Shown here piece by piece: positions 24,781 to 33,840 of a DNA stretch of 64,000 nt. Source of the DNA: Chryseobacterium lacus (GTDB lineage Bacteria > Bacteroidota > Bacteroidia > Flavobacteriales > Weeksellaceae). Below the pieces are notes generated by a model that saw nothing but the letters and a program-made list of their open reading frames with translations, ran no database searches and was not told the origin of the DNA. The position numbers and the translations under genes were made by a program. Location: positions 124,001-188,000 of the forward strand of contig NZ_QPIE01000001.1 of the NCBI RefSeq assembly GCF_003336205.1. The letters run 5' to 3'. Each line of letters opens with the position of its first letter. Within the stretch, counting starts at the first letter, position 1.

Positions 24781-24811
24781 TGGAGAAAGTGAATTTATAA
24801 AGAATGACATC

Positions 24812-26083
24812 ATGAACATCATTTTCAAAAAAGATACCTGGCAGGAAATCTACCATTCGTTGCAGAAAAACAAACTCCGCACCTTTCTAACTATGATTGG
24901 TGTTGCCTGGGGAATGTTTCTCTATGTCTCATTACTGGGTGCTGCCAAAGGAATGGAAAACGGCTTCAACAAACTGTTCTCGGGTTTTGCAACCAACTCT
25001 ATTTTTATGTGGGCACAGAATACGAATATTCCATACGCCGGTTTTCCCAAAGGAAGACAGATGAATATGCACCTGAGCGATATGGAACTTCTGGAAAAGA
25101 AAATTCCTGAAATCGATTATATTTCACCGCAAAACTCAAGAGGAAATTTCGGAAGCGCCGGCGAACAGATGTCCAGAAACGGAAAAACTGCCACTTATAC
25201 TCTAAATGGCGATTATCCTATCGGCAATAAAATTTCAGAGAAAAAACTGATTTACGGAAGGTACATTAACGATGCGGATGTTTCGGGCAATAAAAATGTC
25301 ATCGTCATCGGAGAAGAGATTTATAAAAACTTTTTCGATCATAAAAAAAATGAAAATCCACTGGGGAAATCCGTGAATGTAAAAGGTACTTTTTTCAATG
25401 TCATTGGTGTTTTCCGGGTAAAAAGAGAAGGCGGCGGAATGGAAAACGACCAATCGGCTTATATTCCGCTTTCCACTTTTACCAAAATGTATAATGACGG
25501 TGATAAAGTGGGATATTTTGCCATCGTTAGCAAACCCGATGCTGATGTAAATTTGGTAGAAGAAAAAGCAAAAGCCGAACTCCGAAAAAAATACAATGTT
25601 TCCCCGGATGATTCCAACGCTTACGGAAGTTTTAATCTGGGTAAAGAATTCGCAAAACTTACAGGATTTCTCAGCGGAATGCAACTATTGACCATTGTTG
25701 TAGGAACGCTCACCATTCTTGCAGGGGTTATTGCCATTTCAAATATTTTGCTGATTACCGTAAAAGAACGAACCAAGGAAATCGGTATCAGAAGAGCTAT
25801 CGGCGCCAAACCCGCAGAAGTCCGAAATCAAATTCTGCTGGAAAGTGTAGTCATCACTCTTACTTCGGGAATGTTAGGATTTATTTTCGGCATTACTCTG
25901 TTAATGATCCTGGATGCCGCTACTAAAAATCAAGACGAATTCCCGTTTTATAATCCAACGGTGGATTACAGCAATGTTTTTTCCGCCATGGCAGTGATGG
26001 TAACTCTTGGATTGATTGTGGGAATGATTCCGGCCCAGCGTGCGGTTAAAATCCGGCCAATAGAAGCATTGAGATCTGAATAA
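24812..26083 (+). CDS. MacB-type ABC transporter permease, second subunit
   Basis: 423 aa with the same layout as the preceding permease: TM1 at ~20-42 (LRTFLTMIGVAWGMFLYVSL), a periplasmic domain, and three TMs around ISNILLITVKERTKEIGIRRAIGAKP. The C-terminus RPIEALRSE is shared with its paralogue (KPIEALRSE). The gap to its neighbours is about 31 bp on each side. Together with the ATPase and the adaptor it forms a tripartite exporter. An outer-membrane channel is not encoded here and must come from elsewhere. Confidence 0.93.
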   Translation: MNIIFKKDTWQEIYHSLQKNKLRTFLTMIGVAWGMFLYVSLLGAAKGMENGFNKLFSGFATNSIFMWAQNTNIPYAGFPKGRQMNMHLSDMELLEKKIPEIDYISPQNSRGNFGSAGEQMSRNGKTATYTLNGDYPIGNKISEKKLIYGRYINDADVSGNKNVIVIGEEIYKNFFDHKKNENPLGKSVNVKGTFFNVIGVFRVKREGGGMENDQSAYIPLSTFTKMYNDGDKVGYFAIVSKPDADVNLVEEKAKAELRKKYNVSPDDSNAYGSFNLGKEFAKLTGFLSGMQLLTIVVGTLTILAGVIAISNILLITVKERTKEIGIRRAIGAKPAEVRNQILLESVVITLTSGMLGFIFGITLLMILDAATKNQDEFPFYNPTVDYSNVFSAMAVMVTLGLIVGMIPAQRAVKIRPIEALRSE

Positions 26084-26115
26084 ATAGTAAATTTAAAATA
26101 AAACTAAAAAATTAT

Positions 26116-27309
26116 ATGAAAAAGAAGTTCACTTTTAAGAAAGCAATTTACATCTTTCTCGCACTGTTGCTGGCATTTGGGCTTTTCTCGGGAATTGGCT
26201 ATCTGATACAGTCCAATTCTGCAAAAAGCGAAATTTTCCTCACCAAAAAACCTGTGGTAGAAAACATGGAAGACAAAGTAATGGCGACAGGGAAAATTGT
26301 TCCTAGGGAAGAAATTGAGATCAAACCGAACATGTCTGGAATTATCGATAAAATATTGGTAGATGAAGGCGATCAGGTAACCGCTGGACAGTTGGTGGCC
26401 ACCATCAGAATTGTACCGAATGTTCAGAATGTGAATGCTGCACAACAAGAAATCAATAACGCACAATTGCAAATCAGCAACGCCAGTATGAACCTCGAAA
26501 CGCAGCAAAAGCAATTTGCAATGCAGCAAAATCTTTACAATCAAGGCGTTATTTCCAGACAGGAATTTCTCACTGCTCAGCAACAACTTCAATCGGCGCA
26601 AATCCAACTGAAAAATGCGAGACAGCAATTGAGCACCGCTCAAAAAAGTTTGCAAATTGCGAGAACCGGCGTCACTCCTGAACTTCAGGGATTGGCCACC
26701 ACACAAATTCGTTCCAAAGCGAACGGAACTGTTCTGGAAGTTCCCGTAAAAGTGGGAAGCCAGGTGATAGAAGCCAATTCGTTCAATTCCGGAACTACCA
26801 TTGCTTCTATTGCAAATCTGAATTCTTTAATTTTTGAAGGAGAAATTGATGAAGCGCAGGCAGGAAAACTGAAAGAAGGGATGAACATGAATATCGTGAT
26901 CGGAGCGTTGCAAAACAAGAAATTTCCGGGAAGGCTCACCATGATTGCACCCAAAGGAAAAGACGTGAGTGGAACCATCAAATTCCCTGTGGAAGGCGAA
27001 GTTTTCAATCCGGATAATGAATACATCCGCGCCGGATTTTCTGCCAACGGAGAAATTGTCCTCAGTTCACAAAAAAACGCATTACTCCTGGAAGAATCTC
27101 TGATTCAGTATGAAAAGAAAAACGGAAAAGACACGCCTTTTGTAGAAGTAAAACAACCGGACGGAAGTTTCAAAATAGCATTTGTAAAATTAGGAGCCAG
27201 CGATGGCATTCATGTTCAGATCCTTTCGGGAATCGACAAAGACGCAGAAGTAAAAGTCTGGAACCCAAGCGATAAAGACAAAGAAGCACTGAAGGAACAG
27301 AAAAAGTAA
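26116..27309 (+). CDS. periplasmic adaptor (HlyD/MacA family)
   Basis: 397 aa. An N-terminal membrane anchor (residues ~8-30) is followed by a lipoyl half-motif (KIVPREEIEIKPNMSGII, then VDEGDQVTAGQLVA). A long Gln/Asn-rich coiled-coil hairpin spans ~105-185 (QQEINNAQLQISNAS, QQQLQSAQIQLKNARQQL), followed by the second lipoyl half, a beta-barrel and a membrane-proximal domain. It bridges the MacB-like permeases to a TolC-type channel. It is in the same operon as the ATPase and permeases. Confidence 0.95.
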   Translation: MKKKFTFKKAIYIFLALLLAFGLFSGIGYLIQSNSAKSEIFLTKKPVVENMEDKVMATGKIVPREEIEIKPNMSGIIDKILVDEGDQVTAGQLVATIRIVPNVQNVNAAQQEINNAQLQISNASMNLETQQKQFAMQQNLYNQGVISRQEFLTAQQQLQSAQIQLKNARQQLSTAQKSLQIARTGVTPELQGLATTQIRSKANGTVLEVPVKVGSQVIEANSFNSGTTIASIANLNSLIFEGEIDEAQAGKLKEGMNMNIVIGALQNKKFPGRLTMIAPKGKDVSGTIKFPVEGEVFNPDNEYIRAGFSANGEIVLSSQKNALLLEESLIQYEKKNGKDTPFVEVKQPDGSFKIAFVKLGASDGIHVQILSGIDKDAEVKVWNPSDKDKEALKEQKK

Positions 27310-27328
27310 TACAAGAAAAAATAATTTC

Positions 27329-27733
27329 ATGAAGGCCTTTTCACTTTCCTTACTGTTTATGCTGCTGTTTTGCCAGACAAAAAGTCAGGATTCGGTGATT
27401 GGCGAATATTCCTCGCCCGAACGTTCCACGTTAAATTCATTGCGACATGGAGCTTATGCGCTGGATCTCAATTTACAACTTCAGGAAAACGGCGAGTATG
27501 TTTATTCCACCTGCGCGCAGATTGCAAAAGGAACATGGACTGTAAGAAATAACGAATTAATACTGAAATGCCGGGAGAAAAGAATGGCTATTGATAGTTT
27601 GAATCAGGTGGAGAAATATGCCAAAGGTAAAATTTGTGGCGAAGATGAGGTTTTTGAAATTAAAGGCAAGAAACTGTATCGGGAAGAAATGTTAAAGAAC
27701 AAAAAATTCAAAATTATCCTTTTTAAGAAATAA
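27329..27733 (+). CDS. exported hypothetical protein, lipocalin-like size, 134 aa
   Basis: A signal peptide is visible (residues 1-~19, FSLSLLFMLLFCQTKSQ). The mature part has the pattern of a small beta-barrel: IGEYSSPERST, LNLQLQENGEYVYSTCAQIAKGTWTVRNNELIL. This is the G-x-W-x-x-x-x-x-x-L motif common in uncharacterised lipocalin-like proteins of Bacteroidota. It is 19 bp downstream of the adaptor and probably the last gene of the exporter operon. Function unknown. Confidence 0.75.
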   Translation: MKAFSLSLLFMLLFCQTKSQDSVIGEYSSPERSTLNSLRHGAYALDLNLQLQENGEYVYSTCAQIAKGTWTVRNNELILKCREKRMAIDSLNQVEKYAKGKICGEDEVFEIKGKKLYREEMLKNKKFKIILFKK

Positions 27734-27749
27734 ATATTTGACCGATACA

Positions 27750-28400
27750 TTATATTTCTCCATTCCATTCTTTCAGGAACTGTTCCAGAAAATGAAGCAT
27801 AAAAGCATGGCGCACTTCGGCCATGTTTTTTGCTTTTTGGGTGTGCAGCAAATCTTTCAGCAACAATAATTTTTCATGAAAATGATTGATGGTAGTTCCG
27901 GCTGATTTTTTATATTCTTCCTTCGTCATGTTCATCTTGGGAAGAATTTCCGGATCGTACAACGGGTTGTTTTTAAAACCTCCGAAATGAAAAGCCCGCG
28001 CAATTCCGATCGCTCCCATTGCATCCAATCTATCTGCATCTTGTACAATTTTCATTTCAATGGGAATTTCAGACGGAATTTCTTTCCTATTTTTAAAGGA
28101 CTGATGCTGAATGATAAACAAAATCTGATCAATAATCTCCGAGGAAACTTCTCTTCCCGACAAGAATTCATTTGCGATTTTCAAAGCTGCGGTTTCATCT
28201 CCATGATGAAATTTAGGATCGGCAATGTCGTGCAACAAAGCAGCGAGTTCCACAACATCTTGATTACAAATTTCTGTGGAAGCGATTTGTTTTGCCAGTT
28301 TCCAGACCCTTTCCGTGTGAGACCAATCGTGGCCGGCTTCTGCATTCTGAAGTTTTTCTTTTACAAAAAATGCGGTTTGTTGTAGTATTTCATTCATCAT
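27750..28400 (-). CDS. HD-domain phosphohydrolase
   Basis: About 216 aa from the ATG at 28400 (28397 is equally possible); an upstream ATG at 28421 would overlap the hydrolase gene. The HD signature is complete: HDWSHTERVWKLA, LAALLHDIAD (the HD pair), HHGDETAAL, and VQDADRLDAMGAIGIARAF with the final Asp. This matches the YedJ/uncharacterised HD family acting on phosphoesters or nucleotides in the cytoplasm. It probably follows the alpha/beta hydrolase in one transcript. Confidence 0.9.
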   Translation of the reverse strand: MMNEILQQTAFFVKEKLQNAEAGHDWSHTERVWKLAKQIASTEICNQDVVELAALLHDIADPKFHHGDETAALKIANEFLSGREVSSEIIDQILFIIQHQSFKNRKEIPSEIPIEMKIVQDADRLDAMGAIGIARAFHFGGFKNNPLYDPEILPKMNMTKEEYKKSAGTTINHFHEKLLLLKDLLHTQKAKNMAEVRHAFMLHFLEQFLKEWNGEI

Positions 28401-28401
28401 T

Positions 28402-29259
28402 TCAGGAAATAAAATCAGCAATTACTTTCCATAAATCCCGGTTGTAGCTTCGGAAAAAATTGACATGACCGATGGTTCTTTTTTTGCTTTCAACAGTGCG
28501 CATCAATCTATACTCAGGTTTCATCGCAGGATACGTTTCGGACATCAGTTTTTTCACGCCCTTATCGGTGAGCCAGGTATCATCCTCTGCCCGAATAACG
28601 AGAACTTCCTGATTTAAAATTCTGGAATACTCTTCATTGATTTTTTCAAGAAGTTTATTGGTCGATTTTTTATTTAAAATTAAAGTGCGCCAGTCTTTCG
28701 CCGAACCTGAAGGCAAACTTTCGCCCAAACCAAAATATTGAGCAGGAAAATAACCGAAAATCCGGGTAATAACAGGTTGTAACACACCAAAACCTAGGTA
28801 AGCCAAAGCTTTTGTCTGAACATTCAGATGGCCAACAAAAGCTTTTTGAGTTCCCACAAAAATGAATTTTTCAAACTTCTGGGAATCCTTGTTCATTCCT
28901 AAAATGAGCGCGCCAACCGAATGTCCTACTGCATATTTTTTGTAATGTGGAAAATGGTACTGAATATAATCCGTCACCGCTTTGAAATCCTGCGTTCCCC
29001 AAATTCGCATGGATGCCTGGAAACCTTTCAACTTCTCGGGTTTCGACTTACCAATTCCACGGTAATCGTAAGTGATAACGGTATATCCAAATTGCGCCAG
29101 ATATTCAGAAAATGCAAAATAAATCTGCTGTTTCACGCCCGTCGCTGAGTTTACGACAACTATTTTTCCGTTCGGATTTTCAGGTTCAAACAAATGACCT
29201 GAGAGTTCAAAACCATCCGAAGTCTGTAACGAAACTGCTTTCATTGAGGATTCATTCAA
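28402..29259 (-). CDS. alpha/beta hydrolase
   Basis: 285 aa. The nucleophile elbow G-H-S-V-G (YAVGHSVGAL, residues ~110-119) and the oxyanion-side YDYRGIGKS fit the family. The acid and His are probably in RAEDDTWL (~223) and IGHVNFF (~266). It resembles cytoplasmic serine aminopeptidase-S33-like hydrolases annotated as 'predicted alpha/beta hydrolase'. The substrate is unknown. It lies 5 bp after the DUF4241 gene and just before the HD gene, so the three form an operon with valS upstream. Confidence 0.9.
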   Translation of the reverse strand: MNESSMKAVSLQTSDGFELSGHLFEPENPNGKIVVVNSATGVKQQIYFAFSEYLAQFGYTVITYDYRGIGKSKPEKLKGFQASMRIWGTQDFKAVTDYIQYHFPHYKKYAVGHSVGALILGMNKDSQKFEKFIFVGTQKAFVGHLNVQTKALAYLGFGVLQPVITRIFGYFPAQYFGLGESLPSGSAKDWRTLILNKKSTNKLLEKINEEYSRILNQEVLVIRAEDDTWLTDKGVKKLMSETYPAMKPEYRLMRTVESKKRTIGHVNFFRSYNRDLWKVIADFIS

Positions 29260-29264
29260 ACAGA

Positions 29265-29903
29265 TCAGTTCAGGATTTCTATAAATTCCGTAACGATTTT
29301 AACAGGATTTTGATGTTGATCAAAACCAATATAGCTGGCATAAAAACCTTCGCCATATCCAGTTTCAAAAGCAAAGAGTCCGGCTTCATCATCTTCTGCA
29401 GGTTTCAAATAGGCAAACTGATCGATAGCGCCGTTTTCATCAAAGAAATGATGATGAAAGAACTCTTCATAAATTCCTTTGAAATCTGCTCCTTTGCGCT
29501 GATACAATCGGTCTTCCAAACGATTCAGGCTTTCCTGAACTTTTACATCCATCAAACATCCCATTCCACTTTCCACAGGATAACCGAAGATTTCCCCAGC
29601 TTTCAGTTGTCGGATTTCCTGACCTTCGGTGAGAGCCATTTCCCAATAATCAACAAATTCATTCCGGAAAACCACTTCCACATACGCCACACAATGGCTT
29701 TGTCGTTCTTTGTGAATCAGCACCGGAAATTCACCAATGGGAAACTGAACCAAAAAGGAATTCATATCCCGCGTAATCAGCGGATCGCAGGCGACGAGTT
29801 TTCCGGTCGGCAGGTGAATTTTTCCGGCTTCAAAACTTTCCACCAACGGATTTTCAACAAAACTTTTGCTGAACATTTTTTGGATGTTTTCGATATGTTT
29901 CAT
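29265..29903 (-). CDS. DUF4241 protein
   Basis: 212 aa. I assign DUF4241 from the order HLPTGKLVACDPLI, FPVLIHKERQSHCVAYVEVVF, and the closing FETGYGEGFYASYIGFDQHQNPVKIVTEF. The family has no known function and sometimes accompanies immunity or polymorphic-toxin loci; nothing of that kind is nearby. No signal peptide. It follows valS by 52 bp on the same strand. Confidence 0.85.
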   Translation of the reverse strand: MKHIENIQKMFSKSFVENPLVESFEAGKIHLPTGKLVACDPLITRDMNSFLVQFPIGEFPVLIHKERQSHCVAYVEVVFRNEFVDYWEMALTEGQEIRQLKAGEIFGYPVESGMGCLMDVKVQESLNRLEDRLYQRKGADFKGIYEEFFHHHFFDENGAIDQFAYLKPAEDDEAGLFAFETGYGEGFYASYIGFDQHQNPVKIVTEFIEILN

Positions 29904-29955
29904 TTCTGGATGAAATTTCGGATTTCCACCGATTTTAGATTTATTGAATTTTAAA

Positions 29956-32574
29956 TTAAAAAGAATTCATTTTCGCTTCCAGCAGAGCTATTTTTTCTAA
30001 TGCATCTTTTTGTTTCTTTCTTTCATTTTCCACGACCTGAACGGGCGCTCCGCTGACAAATTTTTCATTCGACAGCTTTTTCTCTACACTGATTAAAAAT
30101 CCTTTCAGATATTTTATTTCTTCTTCAGTTTTCGCTTTTTCTTCTTCTAAATCAAGATGTTCACTGAATGGAACTGAAATTTCTGTTGCGCCAACCAAGA
30201 AGGTAAAACTTGGTTTCTCCGTTTTCTGAGTATAATGAATTGCAGAAACATTAGCCAGTTTTTTAATCACGGAATCGTTAGGAAACTGAGCCGCATTGGT
30301 GAAAATCTCTACTCTATCCTTTGGCGAAATTCCTTTGCTCTGTCGATAATTTCTGATTCCCGAAATAATTTCTTTGGAAATCTCAAAATTTTTGATGGTT
30401 TCCGAACTGAAATCGCTTCTCTGTTTTTGCTGAGCAATGATGAGAGCTTCCTGCGGTGTTCTTACTGCGATATTCTGCCACAATTCTTCTGTAAGAAAAG
30501 GCATGAAAGGATGCAGAAGTTTCATTAATTCTTCAAAAAACGCAATCGTCTTTCCGTACACTTCTTCAGAGACTGGCATTCCATACGCTGGTTTTACCGC
30601 TTCCAGATACCAAGAACAGAAATCGTCCCAAATGAGTTTATAAATTAAATGCAACGCATCCGAAATACGGAATTTCGCGAACTGATCTTCGATTTCTTCT
30701 ATGGTTTTGTTCATCTGGTTTTCAAACCAAACGATGGTTTGCAGATCCGCCTGTTGAGCCGGAACATTTTTATCCCGTTCCCAACCCTGAACCAAACGAT
30801 AAGCGTTCCATATTTTTGTGGCAAAATTTCTTCCTTGCAACATCAGATCTTCATCGAAAAGAAGATCGTTTCCGGCTGCGGAGCTCAATAAAATTCCGAC
30901 CCGAACGCCATCTGCACCATATTTGTCAATCAATTCCAGCGGATCCGGAGAATTCCCAAGCGATTTCGACATTTTTCTTCGCTGCTTATCTCTTACAATT
31001 CCTGTGAAATAAACATTTTTAAAAGGAATTTCGTTTCGGAATTCTAGTCCGGCCATCACCATTCTGGCTACCCAAAAGAAAATAATATCGGGTCCTGTCA
31101 CCAAATCAGAAGTTGGATAATAGTACTGAATATCTTTATTTTCCGGATCCAATATTCCATCAAAAACCGACATCGGCCATAGCCAGGAAGAAAACCATGT
31201 ATCCAGCGCATCTTCATCCTGACGAAGCATATCCATGGAAAGTTCAACATTTCCCGATTTTTCTTTTGCCAAAATCAGGGCTTCTTCCCTGTTTTCTGCT
31301 ACTACAAAGTCATCCTCTCCATTGCCAAAATAATACGCCGGAATCTGCTGTCCCCACCAAAGCTGTCGGGAAATATTCCAGTCGCGGATGTTTTCCATCC
31401 AGTATTTGTAGGTATTTTTAAATTTTTCGGGATAAAACCTTACCTCATCTTTCATCACGATATCCAGAGCTGGTTTCGCCAGATCATTCATTTTCAAAAA
31501 CCACTGAACAGAAAGTTTCGGTTCGATAACGGCGCCCGTTCTCTCGGAAGTTCCTACTTTATTGATATAATCTTCGGCTTTTAACAAAAGATTTTTTTCC
31601 TCTAATTCTTTGGCTATCAGTTTTCTAACTTGGAAACGGTTTTTGCCTGCGTAATGCATTCCGTGCTCGTTCAAGTTACCGGCATCATCCAGAGAATCAA
31701 TAACTTGCAAATTATGTTTCTGTCCGATTTCGTAGTCGGCAATGTCGTGCGCAGGCGTAATTTTCAGCGCACCGGTTCCGAATTCCAAATCAACATAATT
31801 GTCTTCAATAATTGGAATAACCCTTCCCACAACAGGAACGATGACTTTTTTGTTTTTTAAATGCAGGTATCTTTCATCCTGAGGGTTCACACAAATGGCG
31901 GTATCTCCAAAAATAGTTTCCGGACGTGTGGTAGCAACAGAAATAAACTCTTCGCTGTCTTCAATTTTATATTTTAAATAATAAAGCTTTCCGTTCTGTT
32001 CTTTAAAAATAACTTCTTCATCAGAAATATTGGTTTTTGCTTCAGGATCCCAATTAATCATCCGGTGTCCGCGGTAGATGAGTCCTTTCCGATACAAATC
32101 CACAAATGATTTAATGACCTGAGCAGACATTTTTGGTTCCATGGTAAAACGCGTTCTGTCCCAATCGCAGGATGCGCCAAGTTTTTTCAGCTGTTCCAAT
32201 ATAGTTCCGCCGTACTGATCTGTCCATTCCCAAGCATGTTTCAGGAATTCTTCTCTGGAAAGATCGGCTTTGTTAATTCCTTCAGATTTCAGTTTAGCTA
32301 CTACTTTGGCTTCGGTCGCAATAGAAGCGTGGTCGGTTCCGGGGACCCAACAAGCGTTGAAACCCTGCATTCTTGCTCTTCTTACCAACACATCCTGAAT
32401 TGTATTGTTTAGCATGTGGCCCATGTGCAGAATTCCGGTTACGTTGGGCGGAGGAATCACAATGGTGTAAGGCGGCCTTTCGTCGGGAACGGAATGAAAA
32501 TAATTATTTTCCATCCAATAGCTATACCAGCGGGATTCTGTATCTTTGGGATTATATTTATCTGAAATCTGCAT
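29956..32574 (-). CDS. valS: valine--tRNA ligase
   Basis: 872 aa, typical length. Class I synthetase motifs: HMGH within PPNVTGILHMGHMLN (residues ~45) and KMSKS within RRKMSKSLGNSPDP (~535). The editing domain contains TTRPETIFGDTAI, and a C-terminal coiled coil (EEEKAKTEEEIKYLKGFL) is the ValRS tRNA-binding arm. It attaches valine to tRNA-Val in the cytoplasm. A TATTTTTG element on the minus strand (32609-32602) precedes it in the divergent region shared with the DUF1573 gene. Confidence 0.97.
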   Translation of the reverse strand: MQISDKYNPKDTESRWYSYWMENNYFHSVPDERPPYTIVIPPPNVTGILHMGHMLNNTIQDVLVRRARMQGFNACWVPGTDHASIATEAKVVAKLKSEGINKADLSREEFLKHAWEWTDQYGGTILEQLKKLGASCDWDRTRFTMEPKMSAQVIKSFVDLYRKGLIYRGHRMINWDPEAKTNISDEEVIFKEQNGKLYYLKYKIEDSEEFISVATTRPETIFGDTAICVNPQDERYLHLKNKKVIVPVVGRVIPIIEDNYVDLEFGTGALKITPAHDIADYEIGQKHNLQVIDSLDDAGNLNEHGMHYAGKNRFQVRKLIAKELEEKNLLLKAEDYINKVGTSERTGAVIEPKLSVQWFLKMNDLAKPALDIVMKDEVRFYPEKFKNTYKYWMENIRDWNISRQLWWGQQIPAYYFGNGEDDFVVAENREEALILAKEKSGNVELSMDMLRQDEDALDTWFSSWLWPMSVFDGILDPENKDIQYYYPTSDLVTGPDIIFFWVARMVMAGLEFRNEIPFKNVYFTGIVRDKQRRKMSKSLGNSPDPLELIDKYGADGVRVGILLSSAAGNDLLFDEDLMLQGRNFATKIWNAYRLVQGWERDKNVPAQQADLQTIVWFENQMNKTIEEIEDQFAKFRISDALHLIYKLIWDDFCSWYLEAVKPAYGMPVSEEVYGKTIAFFEELMKLLHPFMPFLTEELWQNIAVRTPQEALIIAQQKQRSDFSSETIKNFEISKEIISGIRNYRQSKGISPKDRVEIFTNAAQFPNDSVIKKLANVSAIHYTQKTEKPSFTFLVGATEISVPFSEHLDLEEEKAKTEEEIKYLKGFLISVEKKLSNEKFVSGAPVQVVENERKKQKDALEKIALLEAKMNSF

Positions 32575-32647
32575 ACGACTTTCTTTTTGGCTTTATTTTT
32601 GCAAAAATAGGCAAAAGAAAATTTCGGTCTGTATTTAAAAATATTTT

Positions 32648-32655
32648 TAACTTTG
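32648..32655 (+). promoter_or_regulatory. -7 element of the DUF1573 gene
   Basis: TAACTTTG fits TAnnTTTG. It puts transcription start near 32661 and favours the ATG at 32698 over the in-frame ATG at 32653, which lies inside the element. Confidence 0.55.
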
Positions 32656-32697
32656 CTTTTTCAATACAATCCAACATTTTATAAAACATCGAACAAT

Positions 32698-33111
32698 ATG
32701 AAAAAATTACTTGCAGGTTTTGCAATTTTAGGAACAGTAGCCTTGGCTTCAGCTCAAACGATCTCCTTTGACAATACGGTATTAGATTATGGTACTATTA
32801 AACCAGGTTCTGATGGCAACAGAGTTTTTGTTGTGAAGAATACTGGTGATAAACCTTTAATTATTTCCAACGTAAAGCCAAGCTGCGGATGTACTACACC
32901 TGACTGGTCCAAAGAACCCATTTTGCCAGGAAAAACCGGACAGATCAAAGTTCATTATAATACCACACCGGGTCCTTTCCAGAAAATGATTGAAGTTTTC
33001 ACTAATGATCCTGTAAACAGCAGATCTGTAATCCACATCAAAGGAAATGTAGATGCGAATGCTGCAGATGCCGTAGCTGTGAAAGCATCAGCACCAAAAA
33101 AAGGAAAATAA
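32698..33111 (+). CDS. DUF1573 exported protein
   Basis: 137 aa from the ATG at 32698. Signal peptide residues 1-~19 (LLAGFAILGTVALASAQ). The mature domain is an immunoglobulin-like DUF1573 sandwich: FDYGTI-type start (LDYGTIKPGSDGNRVFVVKN), NVKPSCGCTTPDWSKEPILPG with the family's CGCT motif, and IEVFTNDPVNSRSVIHIKGNV. The short Ala/Lys-rich tail is disordered. The family is abundant in Bacteroidota envelopes; its role is unknown. A terminator follows. Confidence 0.92.
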   Translation: MKKLLAGFAILGTVALASAQTISFDNTVLDYGTIKPGSDGNRVFVVKNTGDKPLIISNVKPSCGCTTPDWSKEPILPGKTGQIKVHYNTTPGPFQKMIEVFTNDPVNSRSVIHIKGNVDANAADAVAVKASAPKKGK

Positions 33112-33140
33112 TCAAGCAGTTTTATCGGACTGAGAAACAC

Positions 33141-33168
33141 AACCGTTCCTTCCTTAGGAGCGGTTTTT
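33141..33168 (+). terminator. terminator of the DUF1573 gene
   Basis: AACCGTTCCT/AGGAGCGGTT stem (33141-33150 with 33156-33165, one G-T pair) followed by T5. Confidence 0.85.
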
Positions 33169-33188
33169 CCATTTTCATATAGTAGTAT

Positions 33189-33401
33189 TTATTGTAGTAT
33201 ATCATTGTCATCCGGAAAATATTTCCTGAAAATTTCTTCAGAAGTCTGATTAAAAAACTTAACTCTTGCAAGTGGACTTATATTGTTAATTCCTCTGATG
33301 GTTTCGCCAAGCACTGTTCTGCTGCTGGTAGTCTCTTCCATATTTACAATTCCTCGGTTTTCTAAACTCGTAAAATCCAAAAAGGAATCTTTGTATCCCA
33401 T
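33189..33401 (-). CDS. possible small protein, 70 aa
   Basis: A free-standing 70-codon frame with protein-like composition (GYKDSFLDFTSLENRG, then IFRKYFPDDNDIL). I recognise no family, and no promoter element was found upstream. It may be a remnant or a false frame. No convincing terminator of its own follows. Confidence 0.3.
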   Translation of the reverse strand: MGYKDSFLDFTSLENRGIVNMEETTSSRTVLGETIRGINNISPLARVKFFNQTSEEIFRKYFPDDNDILQ

Positions 33402-33483
33402 AAGAGTTTCCCGGCTTCGCTCATCGAACTCTTCAAAATAAATTGGTATTATTCATTATATTCATTATTAAAAAATTAGAAAA

Positions 33484-33506
33484 GGCAGAGCAGGAATTGC
33501 TCTGCC
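33484..33506 (-). terminator. strong hairpin, terminator-like on the minus strand
   Basis: GGCAGAGCA/TGCTCTGCC, a perfect 9-bp stem with loop GGAAT. On the minus strand it is followed by TTTTCTAATTTTTT. The only minus-strand gene upstream is rnpB, about 330 bp away, so either rnpB transcripts run on this far or a small RNA ends here. Confidence 0.6.
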
Positions 33507-33661
33507 GGTTGTAAATAATACAAGGCCTAAACCCCCATTGCGGATTTTATTTCCTCTAAAGGAATCCATCAGGTATAGCATTAGGCATTCTTACAAATTA
33601 CATACAGATACTTAGCGTATACTTCTAGGCAGGGTCAAGGTAGGTAACCTGCTCCTAAGTC

Positions 33662-33699
33662 CAATACAATTGTAATACAACTGCAATACAAGTATAATA
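33662..33699. repeat. tandem 11-bp repeats, second array
   Basis: CAATACAATTG, TAATACAACTG, CAATACAAGTA and a partial TAATA follow one another without gaps. The period is the same as in the array at 2451-2505, but only the core TACA is shared. Two flanking sequences look unrelated. Confidence 0.7.
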
Positions 33700-33840
33700 A
33701 AAAGGATTAAAGATTACTGTTGGTAATGGTTACAAAAATGCACGGAACGTAAACAGCACAGAAGGAAGGCTGACAGCAATAGAAAAAGAATGCTGTTTTA
33801 CAAGGGTTGGCACTCCTGTAGCACAATAATCGCGAAAAAA

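Larger units (their letters stand above)
33402..33840. other. gene-poor region upstream of the RNase P RNA 3' end
   Basis: 440 bp without a credible reading frame. It holds a strong hairpin (33484-33506), a short 11-bp repeat array (33662-33699) and a GC-richer patch around 33620-33655 with an imperfect AGGTAGGTAACCTGCT palindrome. It could contain an unannotated small RNA or a decayed element. Confidence 0.5.
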
